Source of the DNA: Gracilimonas sp.
Lineage (GTDB): Bacteria; Bacteroidota; Rhodothermia; Balneolales; Balneolaceae
Direction of reading: 5' to 3'
Assembly: GCF_014762685.1 (NCBI RefSeq)
Contig: NZ_JABURM010000005.1
Coordinates: 868,001 to 932,000, forward strand
Length of the DNA: 64,000 nt
Part shown: positions 1 through 7,230 of the stretch, in pieces
Numbering within the stretch: position 1 is the first letter of the stretch
How the letters are laid out: each line of letters opens with the position of its first letter
Notes under the pieces: generated by a model
Seen by the model: the letters and a program-made list of their open reading frames with translations, nothing else
Databases searched by the model: none
Told to the model about the DNA's origin: nothing
Translations under genes and position numbers: made by a program

Positions 1-302
1 CCTATTTTTATACGAAAAAAGCCTTTATCACTTTGATCTGATGCTATCAGGTTTCCTTCAGGATCCACGGTTAAGGCAATCCATGTACCTTGACTTCCTC
101 GAGGGACTTCATAGAGAAGTTGCGCTTCAAAACCCGGCAATGTTTTAATGTCAGATGATGAGATCAATTCTTGTTGAGAAGAATGGGCATCCGGAATATT
201 CTGTTTTTGTGATGTAGAAGAATCACAAGCTGTAAAAAACAGCACCGGAATTATTAATAACTTTATGAAAAATTTATTCGAAAAGATGAAATTTAAACTC
301 AT
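1..302 (-). CDS. PVC-type haem-domain/dehydrogenase lipoprotein, N-terminal part (truncated by window edge)
   Basis: The ATG at 302 opens a reading frame that runs off the left edge. The first 100 residues show a lipoprotein signal: a basic n-region, a hydrophobic stretch and a lipobox LFFTAC with Cys at about residue 26. Residues 55-100 (LPGFEAQLLYEVPRGSQG, then ALTVDPEGNLIASDQ) resemble the start of the propeller in the membrane-bound dehydrogenase/haem-binding proteins common in Planctomycetes and Bacteroidota. The call rests only on this start; any propeller end or cytochrome c domain lies outside. The next gene downstream of the shared promoter side is a DUF1080 protein, a frequent neighbour of this family, which suggests secreted sugar catabolism. 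Confidence 0.6.
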   Translation of the reverse strand, partial: MSLNFIFSNKFFIKLLIIPVLFFTACDSSTSQKQNIPDAHSSQQELISSSDIKTLPGFEAQLLYEVPRGSQGTWIALTVDPEGNLIASDQSDKGFFRIKI

Positions 303-383
303 TGATACTCTTTTGAATTAGGTCTTTAAACCGGTCATTAATTATTTGTATGTAAGACAAAAATCAGCTAATAAAACTGAGAA

Positions 384-1112
384 TTAAGGAGTAAGTCTTT
401 TAAAAAGAACATTTCGAAATTCAACTCTCATGGGAGGGCCAAGATGGATTTGGAAACCTAATAATCCTTCTTGTTTGGAACTTTTCCCTTCATCAAATGT
501 GATGCTCATAACACGACCATTAATCATATGAATAAATGTATTTCCCTTTATTATCAAGTGGTACTTATTCCAGCCTTCTTTATTTTCAATTGCAGATAGA
601 AGTTCATTATCTCCTCCGACATTGCCAATTTCTTTTACATGATTCTCTTCACCTATATGGGTTACCTGACCTCGTTTGGCCAAAAAAGAACGTCCTCTCT
701 CTTCATAAAGTTGGCCGGAATACTCGTTTTCCCCATCAATATCTGCCTGGTAGCCGCGCAATACATAGTTTTTTCCGTCAACCTTTTGACTTCGATAATT
801 AATACCACTGTTTCCGCGTGCAGAAATCCGGTATTCTAACTGTAATTCAAAATCACGGACCAATTCCTTTTCCCAAATAAAGAAGGAATTCTCGATAAGA
901 ATTTTTTCCGGAGTCGTTTCCCCAATAAGGATGCCATCTTCAAAACGCCAGTGTTCGTCATCACCATTCCATTCATTTAAGGTACTCTCCGTTAAAATTT
1001 GCTCGAATTCATTTACCTTTTGAACAAGCGTTTTAGCCTCCTGTGGTTTGGCGCAGGATGAGATAAGCATTGCAATTATTATCAGAAACTTTGGAATACA
1101 ATTCATTCTCAC
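384..1112 (-). CDS. DUF1080 (3-keto-disaccharide hydrolase-like) lipoprotein
   Basis: A 242-residue lipoprotein with lipobox ISSC (Cys20), predicted to be exported and membrane anchored. After the signal comes one DUF1080 concanavalin-like beta-sandwich domain: LNEWNGDDEHWRFEDG near the start, then FELQLEYRISARGNSGINYR, and a C-terminal LLGFQIHLGPPMRVEFRNV. Some members hydrolyse 3-keto-glycosides, but many are uncharacterised, so the substrate is unknown. It lies between a haem-domain dehydrogenase-like protein and a sialidase-like propeller, all on the minus strand, and probably belongs to a small extracellular carbohydrate-handling group. The start MRMNCIP has a second Met at residue 3 that would serve equally well. 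Confidence 0.8.
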   Translation of the reverse strand: MRMNCIPKFLIIIAMLISSCAKPQEAKTLVQKVNEFEQILTESTLNEWNGDDEHWRFEDGILIGETTPEKILIENSFFIWEKELVRDFELQLEYRISARGNSGINYRSQKVDGKNYVLRGYQADIDGENEYSGQLYEERGRSFLAKRGQVTHIGEENHVKEIGNVGGDNELLSAIENKEGWNKYHLIIKGNTFIHMINGRVMSITFDEGKSSKQEGLLGFQIHLGPPMRVEFRNVLFKRLTP

Positions 1113-1140
1113 TCACGAATTTTTGTGATGAACTTCTTTA

Positions 1141-2337
1141 TCACTTTAAAATAATGGTTTTAACGGCGGGTTGATTACCTCCTACGTCTGTATAGGCAAT
1201 CATTAAGCCTTCATCCAAGACAGAGATATGGGGGAAGCCACTGCTTCGGCTTTTTGAAAGGTTTGGAATAGAGTATGATTCTAATTCAGTACCACCATGA
1301 GAGTAAGAGCTAATATTTAACTTTGCATCTGTTTCGTTAGGAGACAACCAGCTGACCCATATTTTCTCTTCTGTCATGTTCAGGTCTACCCGGCCTAAGG
1401 GAGCATTTTTATCAAGTGAAATTGGAGACTCGAAGGTTTGACCGTGGTCGGATGACAAGGCCATCTGCACATGTGGAATGCCCTCTGCACCGGTAAACCA
1501 TGCAACAGCAACAGTATTCCCAAATGCATCCACTGCCGGTCCATTAACGGGACAAGCAGCAATATTCCAGTTATCTGAATAGACGGGTTTAGGTTCAGAC
1601 CAGCTTCCATCTATATAAGAAGTTATATAAATATCCCTGATTTCCTCGTCAGTTCGATTTCTGTATGCTGCCACAAAGCCCTTATCTGTTTTAGTAATGG
1701 CAGTATTACAGCAATCACAAGCTGAATCATCAAGCATAAAGCCATCTATTATATCAGATTGCTGATTGATGAAAGCAGCACGCAATGTCATAGCTTTATT
1801 TAAATCAGAATACTCATCGTTTTCTCGATGCGCGGTATTTCGCCCGTCCAACCAAACAGCAAGATAAGTGGAATCTGATGCGGGGGTCATACTTACAAAC
1901 CCATGTTCGGTAGGAGTGTCATCTTTATGAGGCGTAAATGCGGCTCCCCATTCACCATCATAAGAAGCCATATTTATATGATAGGCATAAGAGCCGCCTT
2001 CTACTTTATTCAACCAATGTGCAGCCATAGGCTTGCCGTTTTGTGCAATAACAGAAGGGTAATCAGCCCAATTTATAAACCAGGAAGAGTCAGAGGCGAT
2101 TACGTCAGGCGCCGACCATGATTCTCCGTCGAAAGCTGAATATTTAAGCTTAGCAATATTTCCGGATTCTTCTAACCAACTCATAAATATTGTGCCGGTG
2201 TTGTCCGTAAATAAGCGAGGGAAGGAACTGTTTTCTGCTGCCGCGGATTCAATTTCTATCGGTGCTTTTTGTGCATCTGTGCTGCATCCGAGAACACTTA
2301 AAATTATTACTAAATTAAGATATAGGGTTAACTTCAT
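1141..2337 (-). CDS. Sialidase-like beta-propeller lipoprotein
   Basis: I place the start at 2337, giving MKLTLYLNLVIILSVLGCST, a clean lipoprotein signal with lipobox VLGC. A longer reading to 2475 adds 46 residues that lie inside the preceding membrane-protein gene and spoil the signal. The mature protein of about 380 residues is repetitive beta structure with an Asp-box-like segment (SSDHGQTFE) and repeated W-containing blades (FMSWLEESG, AVAWFTGAEG, VSWLSPNE), the pattern of six-bladed sialidase/exo-alpha-sialidase superfamily proteins. The catalytic arginine triad of true sialidases is not obvious to me, so the enzymatic role is uncertain. It overlaps the upstream gene by 23 bp, which suggests co-transcription. 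Confidence 0.65.
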   Translation of the reverse strand: MKLTLYLNLVIILSVLGCSTDAQKAPIEIESAAAENSSFPRLFTDNTGTIFMSWLEESGNIAKLKYSAFDGESWSAPDVIASDSSWFINWADYPSVIAQNGKPMAAHWLNKVEGGSYAYHINMASYDGEWGAAFTPHKDDTPTEHGFVSMTPASDSTYLAVWLDGRNTAHRENDEYSDLNKAMTLRAAFINQQSDIIDGFMLDDSACDCCNTAITKTDKGFVAAYRNRTDEEIRDIYITSYIDGSWSEPKPVYSDNWNIAACPVNGPAVDAFGNTVAVAWFTGAEGIPHVQMALSSDHGQTFESPISLDKNAPLGRVDLNMTEEKIWVSWLSPNETDAKLNISSYSHGGTELESYSIPNLSKSRSSGFPHISVLDEGLMIAYTDVGGNQPAVKTIILK

Positions 2338-2713
2338 GTTGTCTTTTAAATGATTGGTAGGCAAGAAATATACCGATAATGTGAAGAAATAAAACCGCAA
2401 AAAAGTACCAGGTTGGCTCTGACTGATAGGAGTTGGCAATTTCAATACTTCGCCATGCAACCACAATAGCTCCAAACATAATGGAGTAAAATAAAATGTA
2501 TTTATTGATGATGGTCAGAATCAACATAGCAACCAACCACGTACTTGTAATTACAGATAATAAAATCACTGTTATCCAGATATCAGATGGGAGATGGGAA
2601 ATTCCGTAAAACTGGAATTCCATACGATGATAAAATGTAATGATAAGCCGGGCAAAACCTTCGAAAAACAGGAGGCCGAAGAAGCCGGATATTAACGCAA
2701 GGATTGGTTTCAT
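2315..2713 (-). CDS. Small four-helix membrane protein of unknown function
   Basis: A 132-residue protein with about four hydrophobic segments (residues 3-24, 47-70, 72-92 and 102-120) and a basic, polar tail (SFKRQHEVNPIS). I do not recognise a family motif. Its 3' end overlaps the start of the sialidase-like lipoprotein by 23 bp, so the two are probably co-expressed. It is divergent from the nei gene on the other side. Confidence 0.6.
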   Translation of the reverse strand: MKPILALISGFFGLLFFEGFARLIITFYHRMEFQFYGISHLPSDIWITVILLSVITSTWLVAMLILTIINKYILFYSIMFGAIVVAWRSIEIANSYQSEPTWYFFAVLFLHIIGIFLAYQSFKRQHEVNPIS

Positions 2714-2872
2714 TGAACGAATTTATTTATAGGGATCGTAATAATTCTAATATCGAATAAAGTTTTCGCAACTCGGTGGAGAATACAATAGTTTATTTAA
2801 ACTTAGAAGGGTAATCCATGAATAAGAATTACTATTTACAAATAACAAAGTATAACCAACGTACAAAATTAA

Positions 2873-3691
2873 ATGCCAGAAGGACCGGAAATTTGGAGAG
2901 CAGCAGATGAAATTGAAAAAGCAATTGCCGATAGAGAAATCGAAGAGATCTTTTTTGCTTTTGAAGAATTGAAAGAATTTGAAGACCGGTTATTGGGAGT
3001 GAAGGTGAAAGCCGTAACACCAAGAGGAAAAGCTATTGTCACATCCTTTGAAAATAGGATGAATTTGTATACTCATAATCAATTGTACGGAAAATGGATT
3101 GTTCAGAATAGAGGTGAACTTCCTGATACAAACAGATCTTTACGAGTGGCCATACACACGGAGGAAAAGTCGGCTTTACTGTATTCAGCATCAGAAATAG
3201 AAATATTGAAGAATGGGGAAATTGAAACGCATCCTTACATTCGTAAATTAGGTCCGGATGTGGTTCATCCTAAAACAACCTTTGAGGAAGTATTGGCGTG
3301 TTTTAAAAGTGAGAAATTTAGAAATCGAAAATTATCCACGCTGTTATTGGATCAAGAATTTTTGAGCGGAGTAGGGAATTATCTGCGTAGTGAAATTTTA
3401 TTTTGTTCCGGTGTAGATCCTGAGTTCCGTCCTAAAGATTGCAGCAAGGAACAAATTCAAAAACTTGCGAAATATTCCCTCGATTTATCTAAGAGGTCAT
3501 ATAAAACCGGCGGACTTACAACACCGGATGATTTAGTGAAAGCATTAAAGGAGGAGGGGGCGAAAAGAAAGGAGTACCGCCATTATGTATTCAGAAGAGA
3601 GGGGAAGCCTTGTTATAAGTGTGGCCGGGAAATTAAAATGCTTAAAACAAGCGGCCGTAAACTTTTTTATTGCGAAACAGAACAGAAATAG
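2873..3691 (+). CDS. nei: Endonuclease VIII (Nei/Fpg family DNA glycosylase)
   Basis: A base-excision repair glycosylase/AP lyase for oxidised pyrimidines. The N-terminus MPEGPEI gives the catalytic Pro2 and Glu3, and Lys53 (in RGKA) matches the conserved lysine of Escherichia coli Nei. YTHNQLYG and LLDQEFLSGVGNYLRSEIL (helix-two-turn-helix) fit Nei better than Fpg. Length 272 is normal. The C-terminal zinc finger begins normally with C247-x2-C250, but the second pair reads C267-E-T-E270, so the fourth cysteine expected at 270 is missing and the protein ends at 272. It is monocistronic and divergent from the minus-strand genes to its left. Confidence 0.9.
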   Translation: MPEGPEIWRAADEIEKAIADREIEEIFFAFEELKEFEDRLLGVKVKAVTPRGKAIVTSFENRMNLYTHNQLYGKWIVQNRGELPDTNRSLRVAIHTEEKSALLYSASEIEILKNGEIETHPYIRKLGPDVVHPKTTFEEVLACFKSEKFRNRKLSTLLLDQEFLSGVGNYLRSEILFCSGVDPEFRPKDCSKEQIQKLAKYSLDLSKRSYKTGGLTTPDDLVKALKEEGAKRKEYRHYVFRREGKPCYKCGREIKMLKTSGRKLFYCETEQK

Positions 3692-3708
3692 ATTTCATAA
3701 TTCCTTGA

Positions 3709-3734
3709 TTTGAGTGTGTAAAATTGCACTCAAA
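3709..3734 (+). other. Hairpin after nei
   Basis: A perfect 8-bp inverted repeat TTTGAGTG / CACTCAAA with a 10-nt loop lies 18 bp after the nei stop codon. There is no strong T-run, so it is either a weak terminator or an RNA-stabilising hairpin. Confidence 0.35.
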
Positions 3735-3739
3735 CTTTG

Positions 3740-3747
3740 TATGTTTG
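3740..3747 (+). promoter_or_regulatory. Candidate -7 box TATGTTTG
   Basis: Matches the Bacteroidota sigma-A -7 consensus TAnnTTTG. It lies just after the nei hairpin and about 155 bp before the metallopeptidase gene, so it would give a fairly long leader. I do not see a well-spaced -33 element. Confidence 0.3.
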
Positions 3748-3902
3748 GGTCCATAAATTCGAGCAATAAATCGGATAATACAAAAAGAGGAAACCGGACT
3801 TTTAGGATTCATCAATGGAGCTTCAGTTATTATATGAGCTCTTTTTTGCCAGAGTAAGAAACTCATTTCAAATACTATCAAAAATTAAGAAAAGAATTAT
3901 TC

Positions 3903-4394
3903 ATGCCAGAGAACGATTATTTAGAAGCAGAAGCAACAGTACATTCAACCAAACAATTAATGGAATCTCCGGAAGTAGAGGCCATCGCAAAGAAAGTTAT
4001 TGAAAAGCATAAAATGGAATTTGGTCCTGCTGAGATTGGCTACTTCCTGGTGTATCCGAATTTGTCCAAGCAGCGTGCGGCTAAATGCATGAAGGCTAGC
4101 AGAGAAGTAAAGCACTACTCAGGAAATGATTACCTGATTGAAATTTCAGGGGAGCTTTGGGATATGCTTGATAATGACACCAAAGAAATGATGTTGTATC
4201 ATGAACTGCTTCATGTTGAGCCTACCTTTAAATCAAAAACCCAAGAGTGGAAAATGCTTATCCGTAAGCCTGATTTTGCTGATTTTTATACCATCAATGA
4301 CAAGTTTGGGAATGAGTGGTATAAAACTATTCAGGCCACGGCTTCCTCGCTATACGATTTAGATCCAAGGCAGGAGAGTAAGGTCAAGCTGTAA
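3903..4394 (+). CDS. Small HExxH metallopeptidase-like protein (phage metallopeptidase type)
   Basis: A 163-residue protein without a signal peptide, so cytoplasmic. Residues 100-104 form a zincin motif (YHELLHVE), with the helix preceded by a beta-strand region (DYLIEISGELWDML), the layout of the putative phage metallopeptidase domain. The third zinc ligand is not certain; Asp and His candidates follow the motif. Substrate unknown. Single gene: there is no phage neighbourhood around it. It starts with ATG at 3903; an overlapping frame from 3815 has no such features and was discarded. Confidence 0.65.
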   Translation: MPENDYLEAEATVHSTKQLMESPEVEAIAKKVIEKHKMEFGPAEIGYFLVYPNLSKQRAAKCMKASREVKHYSGNDYLIEISGELWDMLDNDTKEMMLYHELLHVEPTFKSKTQEWKMLIRKPDFADFYTINDKFGNEWYKTIQATASSLYDLDPRQESKVKL

Positions 4395-4409
4395 ATAGGT
4401 GTTAGAGGT

Positions 4410-4427
4410 GAGGTTTTAGGTGTTAGG
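4410..4427 (+). repeat. Left arm of 18-bp perfect inverted repeat around the four-helix-bundle gene
   Basis: GAGGTTTTAGGTGTTAGG at 4410-4427 is the exact reverse complement of 4875-4892. The arms enclose 447 bp containing only the four-helix-bundle gene. A degenerate copy of AGGTGTTAG also occurs just outside the left arm at 4397-4405. Confidence 0.85.
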
Positions 4428-4775
4428 TTATTTCTTTAGTAAAGTGTGGAGCATTTTTTGAACTTCTTCATTGAGTCCCAATGCAACTTTTAGAAAATTC
4501 GGATTAACTATTTCGTTCTGTTCCAGCAACAATAATTGAGTTTCAAGTTCAAAGCATGAACCAAGTGAGACTCTTAGAAATCGCTTGAAATTTTTTCTGC
4601 TTTTTCTGCTGCTGCCCTCAGCAATATTTGAGGGAATAGAAATGGAAGACCCAATTATCTGATCTCTGTAAGTGAAACGTTCCGATTTGGAAAGTTTTGA
4701 AACTATCTTATTTGTTTCTAATGCTAACTCCATGCTGAGTTGCCATACGATTAGTTTCTTAAAATTTTTCATCAC
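4428..4775 (-). CDS. Four-helix-bundle protein (23S rRNA intervening-sequence/S23 type)
   Basis: A 115-residue basic, all-alpha protein with the family signatures: FKKLIVWQLSMELALETNK at the start, then SIPSNIAEGSSRKS (the SxxxNIAEG motif) and a C-terminal helix pair. Homologues are encoded in intervening sequences of 23S rRNA genes and relatives such as Avd of diversity-generating retroelements. Their biochemical role is mostly unknown, with nucleic-acid binding plausible from the basic surface. Here the gene stands outside rRNA but is bracketed by a perfect 18-bp inverted repeat whose left arm abuts the stop codon, so the unit looks like a small mobile or retro-processed cassette. Confidence 0.85.
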   Translation of the reverse strand: MMKNFKKLIVWQLSMELALETNKIVSKLSKSERFTYRDQIIGSSISIPSNIAEGSSRKSRKNFKRFLRVSLGSCFELETQLLLLEQNEIVNPNFLKVALGLNEEVQKMLHTLLKK

Positions 4776-4874
4776 GATAAATTTTAACTAGCAATTAATT
4801 GATAGTAAGAGCGATGAAAAACTAAAACCTTACAAAAAAATCATATAAAAGAAACTTCAGGCCATTTTAAGGAC

Positions 4875-4892
4875 CCTAACACCTAAAACCTC
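4875..4892 (-). repeat. Right arm of 18-bp perfect inverted repeat
   Basis: CCTAACACCTAAAACCTC pairs with 4410-4427. It lies about 100 bp upstream of the four-helix-bundle start and 9 bp from the end of the SUI1 gene. Confidence 0.85.
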
Positions 4893-4900
4893 TATAGGCA

Positions 4901-5125
4901 TCAACTAACCTCATATCCTTCCTTAGCTAGTATCTTCTTGATACGTTCTACATGGTCGCCTTGAATCTCAATGGTTTTCCCTTTGACGGTTCCACCAGTT
5001 CCAAGTTGAGTCTTTAATTTCTTTTCCAGTTTCTCAATGACTTGAGGGTTATGGGTAATTCCTCTTATGACTGAAACTTGTTTTCCCCGCCGGCCGGCAG
5101 TTTCCATTTTTACGGTAACTTTCAT
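4901..5125 (-). CDS. SUI1/eIF1-family translation factor (YciH-like)
   Basis: A 74-residue protein with the complete SUI1 core: KQVSVIRGITHNP, then KKLKTQLGTGGTVKGKTIEI and a C-terminal helix. Bacterial members resemble YciH, which is linked to fidelity of translation initiation. I use the ATG at 5125, one base after the MATE stop codon (TAG-C-ATG), which suits translational coupling; a GTG at 5155 would add ten residues and overlap MATE by 29 bp. The protein lacks the N-terminal extension of the roughly 108-residue E. coli protein and is almost only the core domain. Confidence 0.85.
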   Translation of the reverse strand: MKVTVKMETAGRRGKQVSVIRGITHNPQVIEKLEKKLKTQLGTGGTVKGKTIEIQGDHVERIKKILAKEGYEVS

Positions 5126-5126
5126 G

Positions 5127-6539
5127 CTATACTTTAGTTTTTTTCCAATTTCCACGTCTGAACAATATAAAGCCTATAACACCCAAAAGTGATTCGGCTA
5201 CTACTATAGAGTAAAATACGCCTTCTTCGTTCCATTCAAGAGTAAAAGCCAAAAAATAAGCCAATGGGATTTCGATCAGCCAAAAGCAGACAAGATTTAT
5301 TAATGTAGGTGTTTTTGTATCTCCGGCTCCATTAAATGCTTGTATGATTACCATTCCAAACGCATAAGCCACATATCCATAACTCATTATGCGAAGGCAT
5401 TTTGCTCCGATTTCGATGATGGCTGCATCATCTGTAAAAATGGTCATCAGGTTTTCAGAAAAAATCAAAAATATAATCCCAACAAGGCCTAAAAAAACCA
5501 TATTGACAAGTGCCGATATCCATGTAGATTTTTCCGCACGTTCGGGTTGGTTTGCTCCAAGGTTTTGACCCACAAGGGTAGCTGCTGCATTACTCATTCC
5601 CCACGAAGGGAGAATAGAGAAAATCAGAATTCTGATGGCAATAGTATAACCGGCGAGAGCTATACTGCCAAATTCGGCGATAATTCGAACCAACCCAATC
5701 CAACTGGCTGTGGCAATAAGAAATTGGCTTATTCCACCTATAGAAACACGAATTAAGCGTTTTAGAATTTCGGTTTGAAGTTTGAAGTGCTTACGGAGAA
5801 TAACAATACGTCCCCGACCGTCAAAGAGGCGGTAAAATTGATAAATAACTCCAATTCCCCGGCCAATGGTGGTTGCCATTGCAGCACCTGCAATGCCAAG
5901 CTCCGGAAAAGGACCATATCCGAAAATAAGCAGCGGATCTAAGACGATATTAATTCCATTTGCAATCCAAAGAACCCTCATCGAAATAGCAGCATCTCCA
6001 GCTCCCCGAAATATTGAATTAATCACAAAAAGGAACATGACTACCAAATTCCCACCCAACATAATAGCTGTGTAAGAAGAAAGGGTTTCAATAATATTAG
6101 GCCCGGCACCCATTAGCATTAAAATTTCTTTCGAAAAGAAAATACCGGCAAAAGCTATAGGCAGGGAGATAATGAGACAGAAAATTATGGCCTGTACGGC
6201 TGAGGTTGCTGCTTCGTCTTTCTTTTTCTCGCCGATTCGGCGGGCAATAATAGCGGTAGTTGCCATACTGAAACCGATAGCTATGGCATATACAAGAGTA
6301 AGTACGGATTCAGTAATTCCAACAGTTGCTACGGCATCGGCGCCCAGCTTTGATACAAAGAAAATATCAACAACAGCAAAGATGGATTCCATCATCATCT
6401 CCAGCACCATGGGGATGGAAAGAATTAATATGGCCCGGCCAATACTCCCGGTGGTAAAGTCGAGCTCGGTACCGGCTAACGAAGCTTTAATATCAGCCCA
6501 TAAAGAATTTGTGGGTATTACAGGCTGTATTTTGGACAT
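5127..6539 (-). CDS. MATE family multidrug/cation antiporter
   Basis: An inner-membrane exporter of 470 residues with about twelve hydrophobic segments in two homologous halves (first half from [19 protein letters not shown]; second from [18 protein letters not shown]). The pattern [20 protein letters not shown] with [16 protein letters not shown] is typical of the DinF/NorM-like MATE branch; these export organic cations in exchange for Na+ or H+. Substrate unknown. It is the middle gene of a tight minus-strand operon: 3 bp after the degenerate AAA protein and 1 bp before SUI1. Confidence 0.9.
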   Translation of the reverse strand: MSKIQPVIPTNSLWADIKASLAGTELDFTTGSIGRAILILSIPMVLEMMMESIFAVVDIFFVSKLGADAVATVGITESVLTLVYAIAIGFSMATTAIIARRIGEKKKDEAATSAVQAIIFCLIISLPIAFAGIFFSKEILMLMGAGPNIIETLSSYTAIMLGGNLVVMFLFVINSIFRGAGDAAISMRVLWIANGINIVLDPLLIFGYGPFPELGIAGAAMATTIGRGIGVIYQFYRLFDGRGRIVILRKHFKLQTEILKRLIRVSIGGISQFLIATASWIGLVRIIAEFGSIALAGYTIAIRILIFSILPSWGMSNAAATLVGQNLGANQPERAEKSTWISALVNMVFLGLVGIIFLIFSENLMTIFTDDAAIIEIGAKCLRIMSYGYVAYAFGMVIIQAFNGAGDTKTPTLINLVCFWLIEIPLAYFLAFTLEWNEEGVFYSIVVAESLLGVIGFILFRRGNWKKTKV

Positions 6540-6542
6540 TTT

Positions 6543-7109
6543 TTAATGAGGTCGGGGAGATAAAAACCGAGAACCATGAACATGGATATTTTGCACTTTC
6601 CATGCGAGCTTTTCTATCAATGAAGAAGGGGCTTTAAAGAGAACGACTGAATCTGCCTTTCGGACAATTGTACGATCAAGATGATCAAGCTCTTTAAATT
6701 CAAGGACAACAGGAGTATCTATTTCTTTTACTTTTTTCAGGAAATATTTTTCTTGAGGAGAGGCATATTTTACAATGGATGAAGTAAAACCTGTGTAAGC
6801 TCCATTCAATTGTTCGGCATTTTTGAAAATGACCATGGAAGCATCTTTCTCAATCGATTCAATACAATCATCCAAATTCTTATAGCTTTCTTCTTCGTAA
6901 GGAGTAACAATTTCAGCCAAATCTACTTCTACGACATTGCTGCTGACTTCACGTTTCAATTCATCCAGCGCAGCCTTTCTGTTTGTTGTGAAAGGACCGG
7001 CAAATACAATCAAACTGTGTTTTGAGTGCTCCGAATTTCTAAAAGCTTTTAAAAACTCTTTGTAATTCAAACTGTTGTATTCAAAAGTGTTCTCTGTTTT
7101 CATGGCCAT
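6543..7109 (-). CDS. Degenerate AAA+-like (pseudo-ATPase) protein
   Basis: Unnamed protein of about 188 residues from Met at 7109 (MAMKTENTFE); another Met at 7103. A frame to 7139 exists, but a promoter-like box covers that position. The order of elements matches an AAA+ module with key residues lost. The Walker A position reads GPFTTNRKAA (residues 38-47; Asn and Arg where Gly and Lys are expected). The Walker B position reads MVIFKNAEQL (Lys-Asn for Asp-Glu). The sensor-2/Arg-finger-like stretch LDHLDRTIVRKADSVVLFKAP resembles the LDPAIIRRFD-type signature. So the fold is probably AAA-like but unable to hydrolyse ATP. Co-transcribed with MATE (3 bp spacing). Function unknown. Confidence 0.55.
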   Translation of the reverse strand: MAMKTENTFEYNSLNYKEFLKAFRNSEHSKHSLIVFAGPFTTNRKAALDELKREVSSNVVEVDLAEIVTPYEEESYKNLDDCIESIEKDASMVIFKNAEQLNGAYTGFTSSIVKYASPQEKYFLKKVKEIDTPVVLEFKELDHLDRTIVRKADSVVLFKAPSSLIEKLAWKVQNIHVHGSRFLSPRPH

Positions 7110-7136
7110 AGTTAAAAGCTGATTTTGAATGAGTAG

Positions 7137-7144
7137 CAAAGGTA
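7137..7144 (-). promoter_or_regulatory. Candidate -7 box TACCTTTG for the pseudo-AAA/MATE/SUI1 operon
   Basis: On the minus strand the sequence reads TACCTTTG, a match to TAnnTTTG. It would start transcription near 7130, leaving a leader of about 20-25 nt to the Met at 7109/7103. This argues against the longer start at 7139, which would lie within the promoter box. Confidence 0.45.
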
Positions 7145-7173
7145 GGGTTTACTTCAATTGTAATAAAGAAGAA

Positions 7174-7207
7174 AATAAAAAAAGCCTGCTCTTTAGGAGC
7201 AGGCTTT
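7174..7207 (-). terminator. Rho-independent terminator of the Big-domain lipoprotein gene
   Basis: An 11-bp perfect stem AAAGCCTGCTC / GAGCAGGCTTT with a 5-nt loop, followed on the minus strand by a run of T. It sits 24 bp after the lipoprotein stop codon and separates it from the next operon. Confidence 0.9.
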
Positions 7208-7230
7208 ACTCTTAAAACTGGATCAATCAA

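Noticed and set aside
536-839. Plus-strand frames opposite the DUF1080 gene
   Set aside because: Shadow of a well-supported lipoprotein gene; no ribosome site and no recognisable protein.
3815-4003. Overlapping plus-strand frame before the metallopeptidase
   Set aside because: It overlaps the real gene in another frame and shows no protein-like composition.
3903-4394. Prophage remnant around the phage-metallopeptidase-like gene
   Set aside because: No integrase, capsid or att site nearby; the gene is isolated among chromosomal genes.
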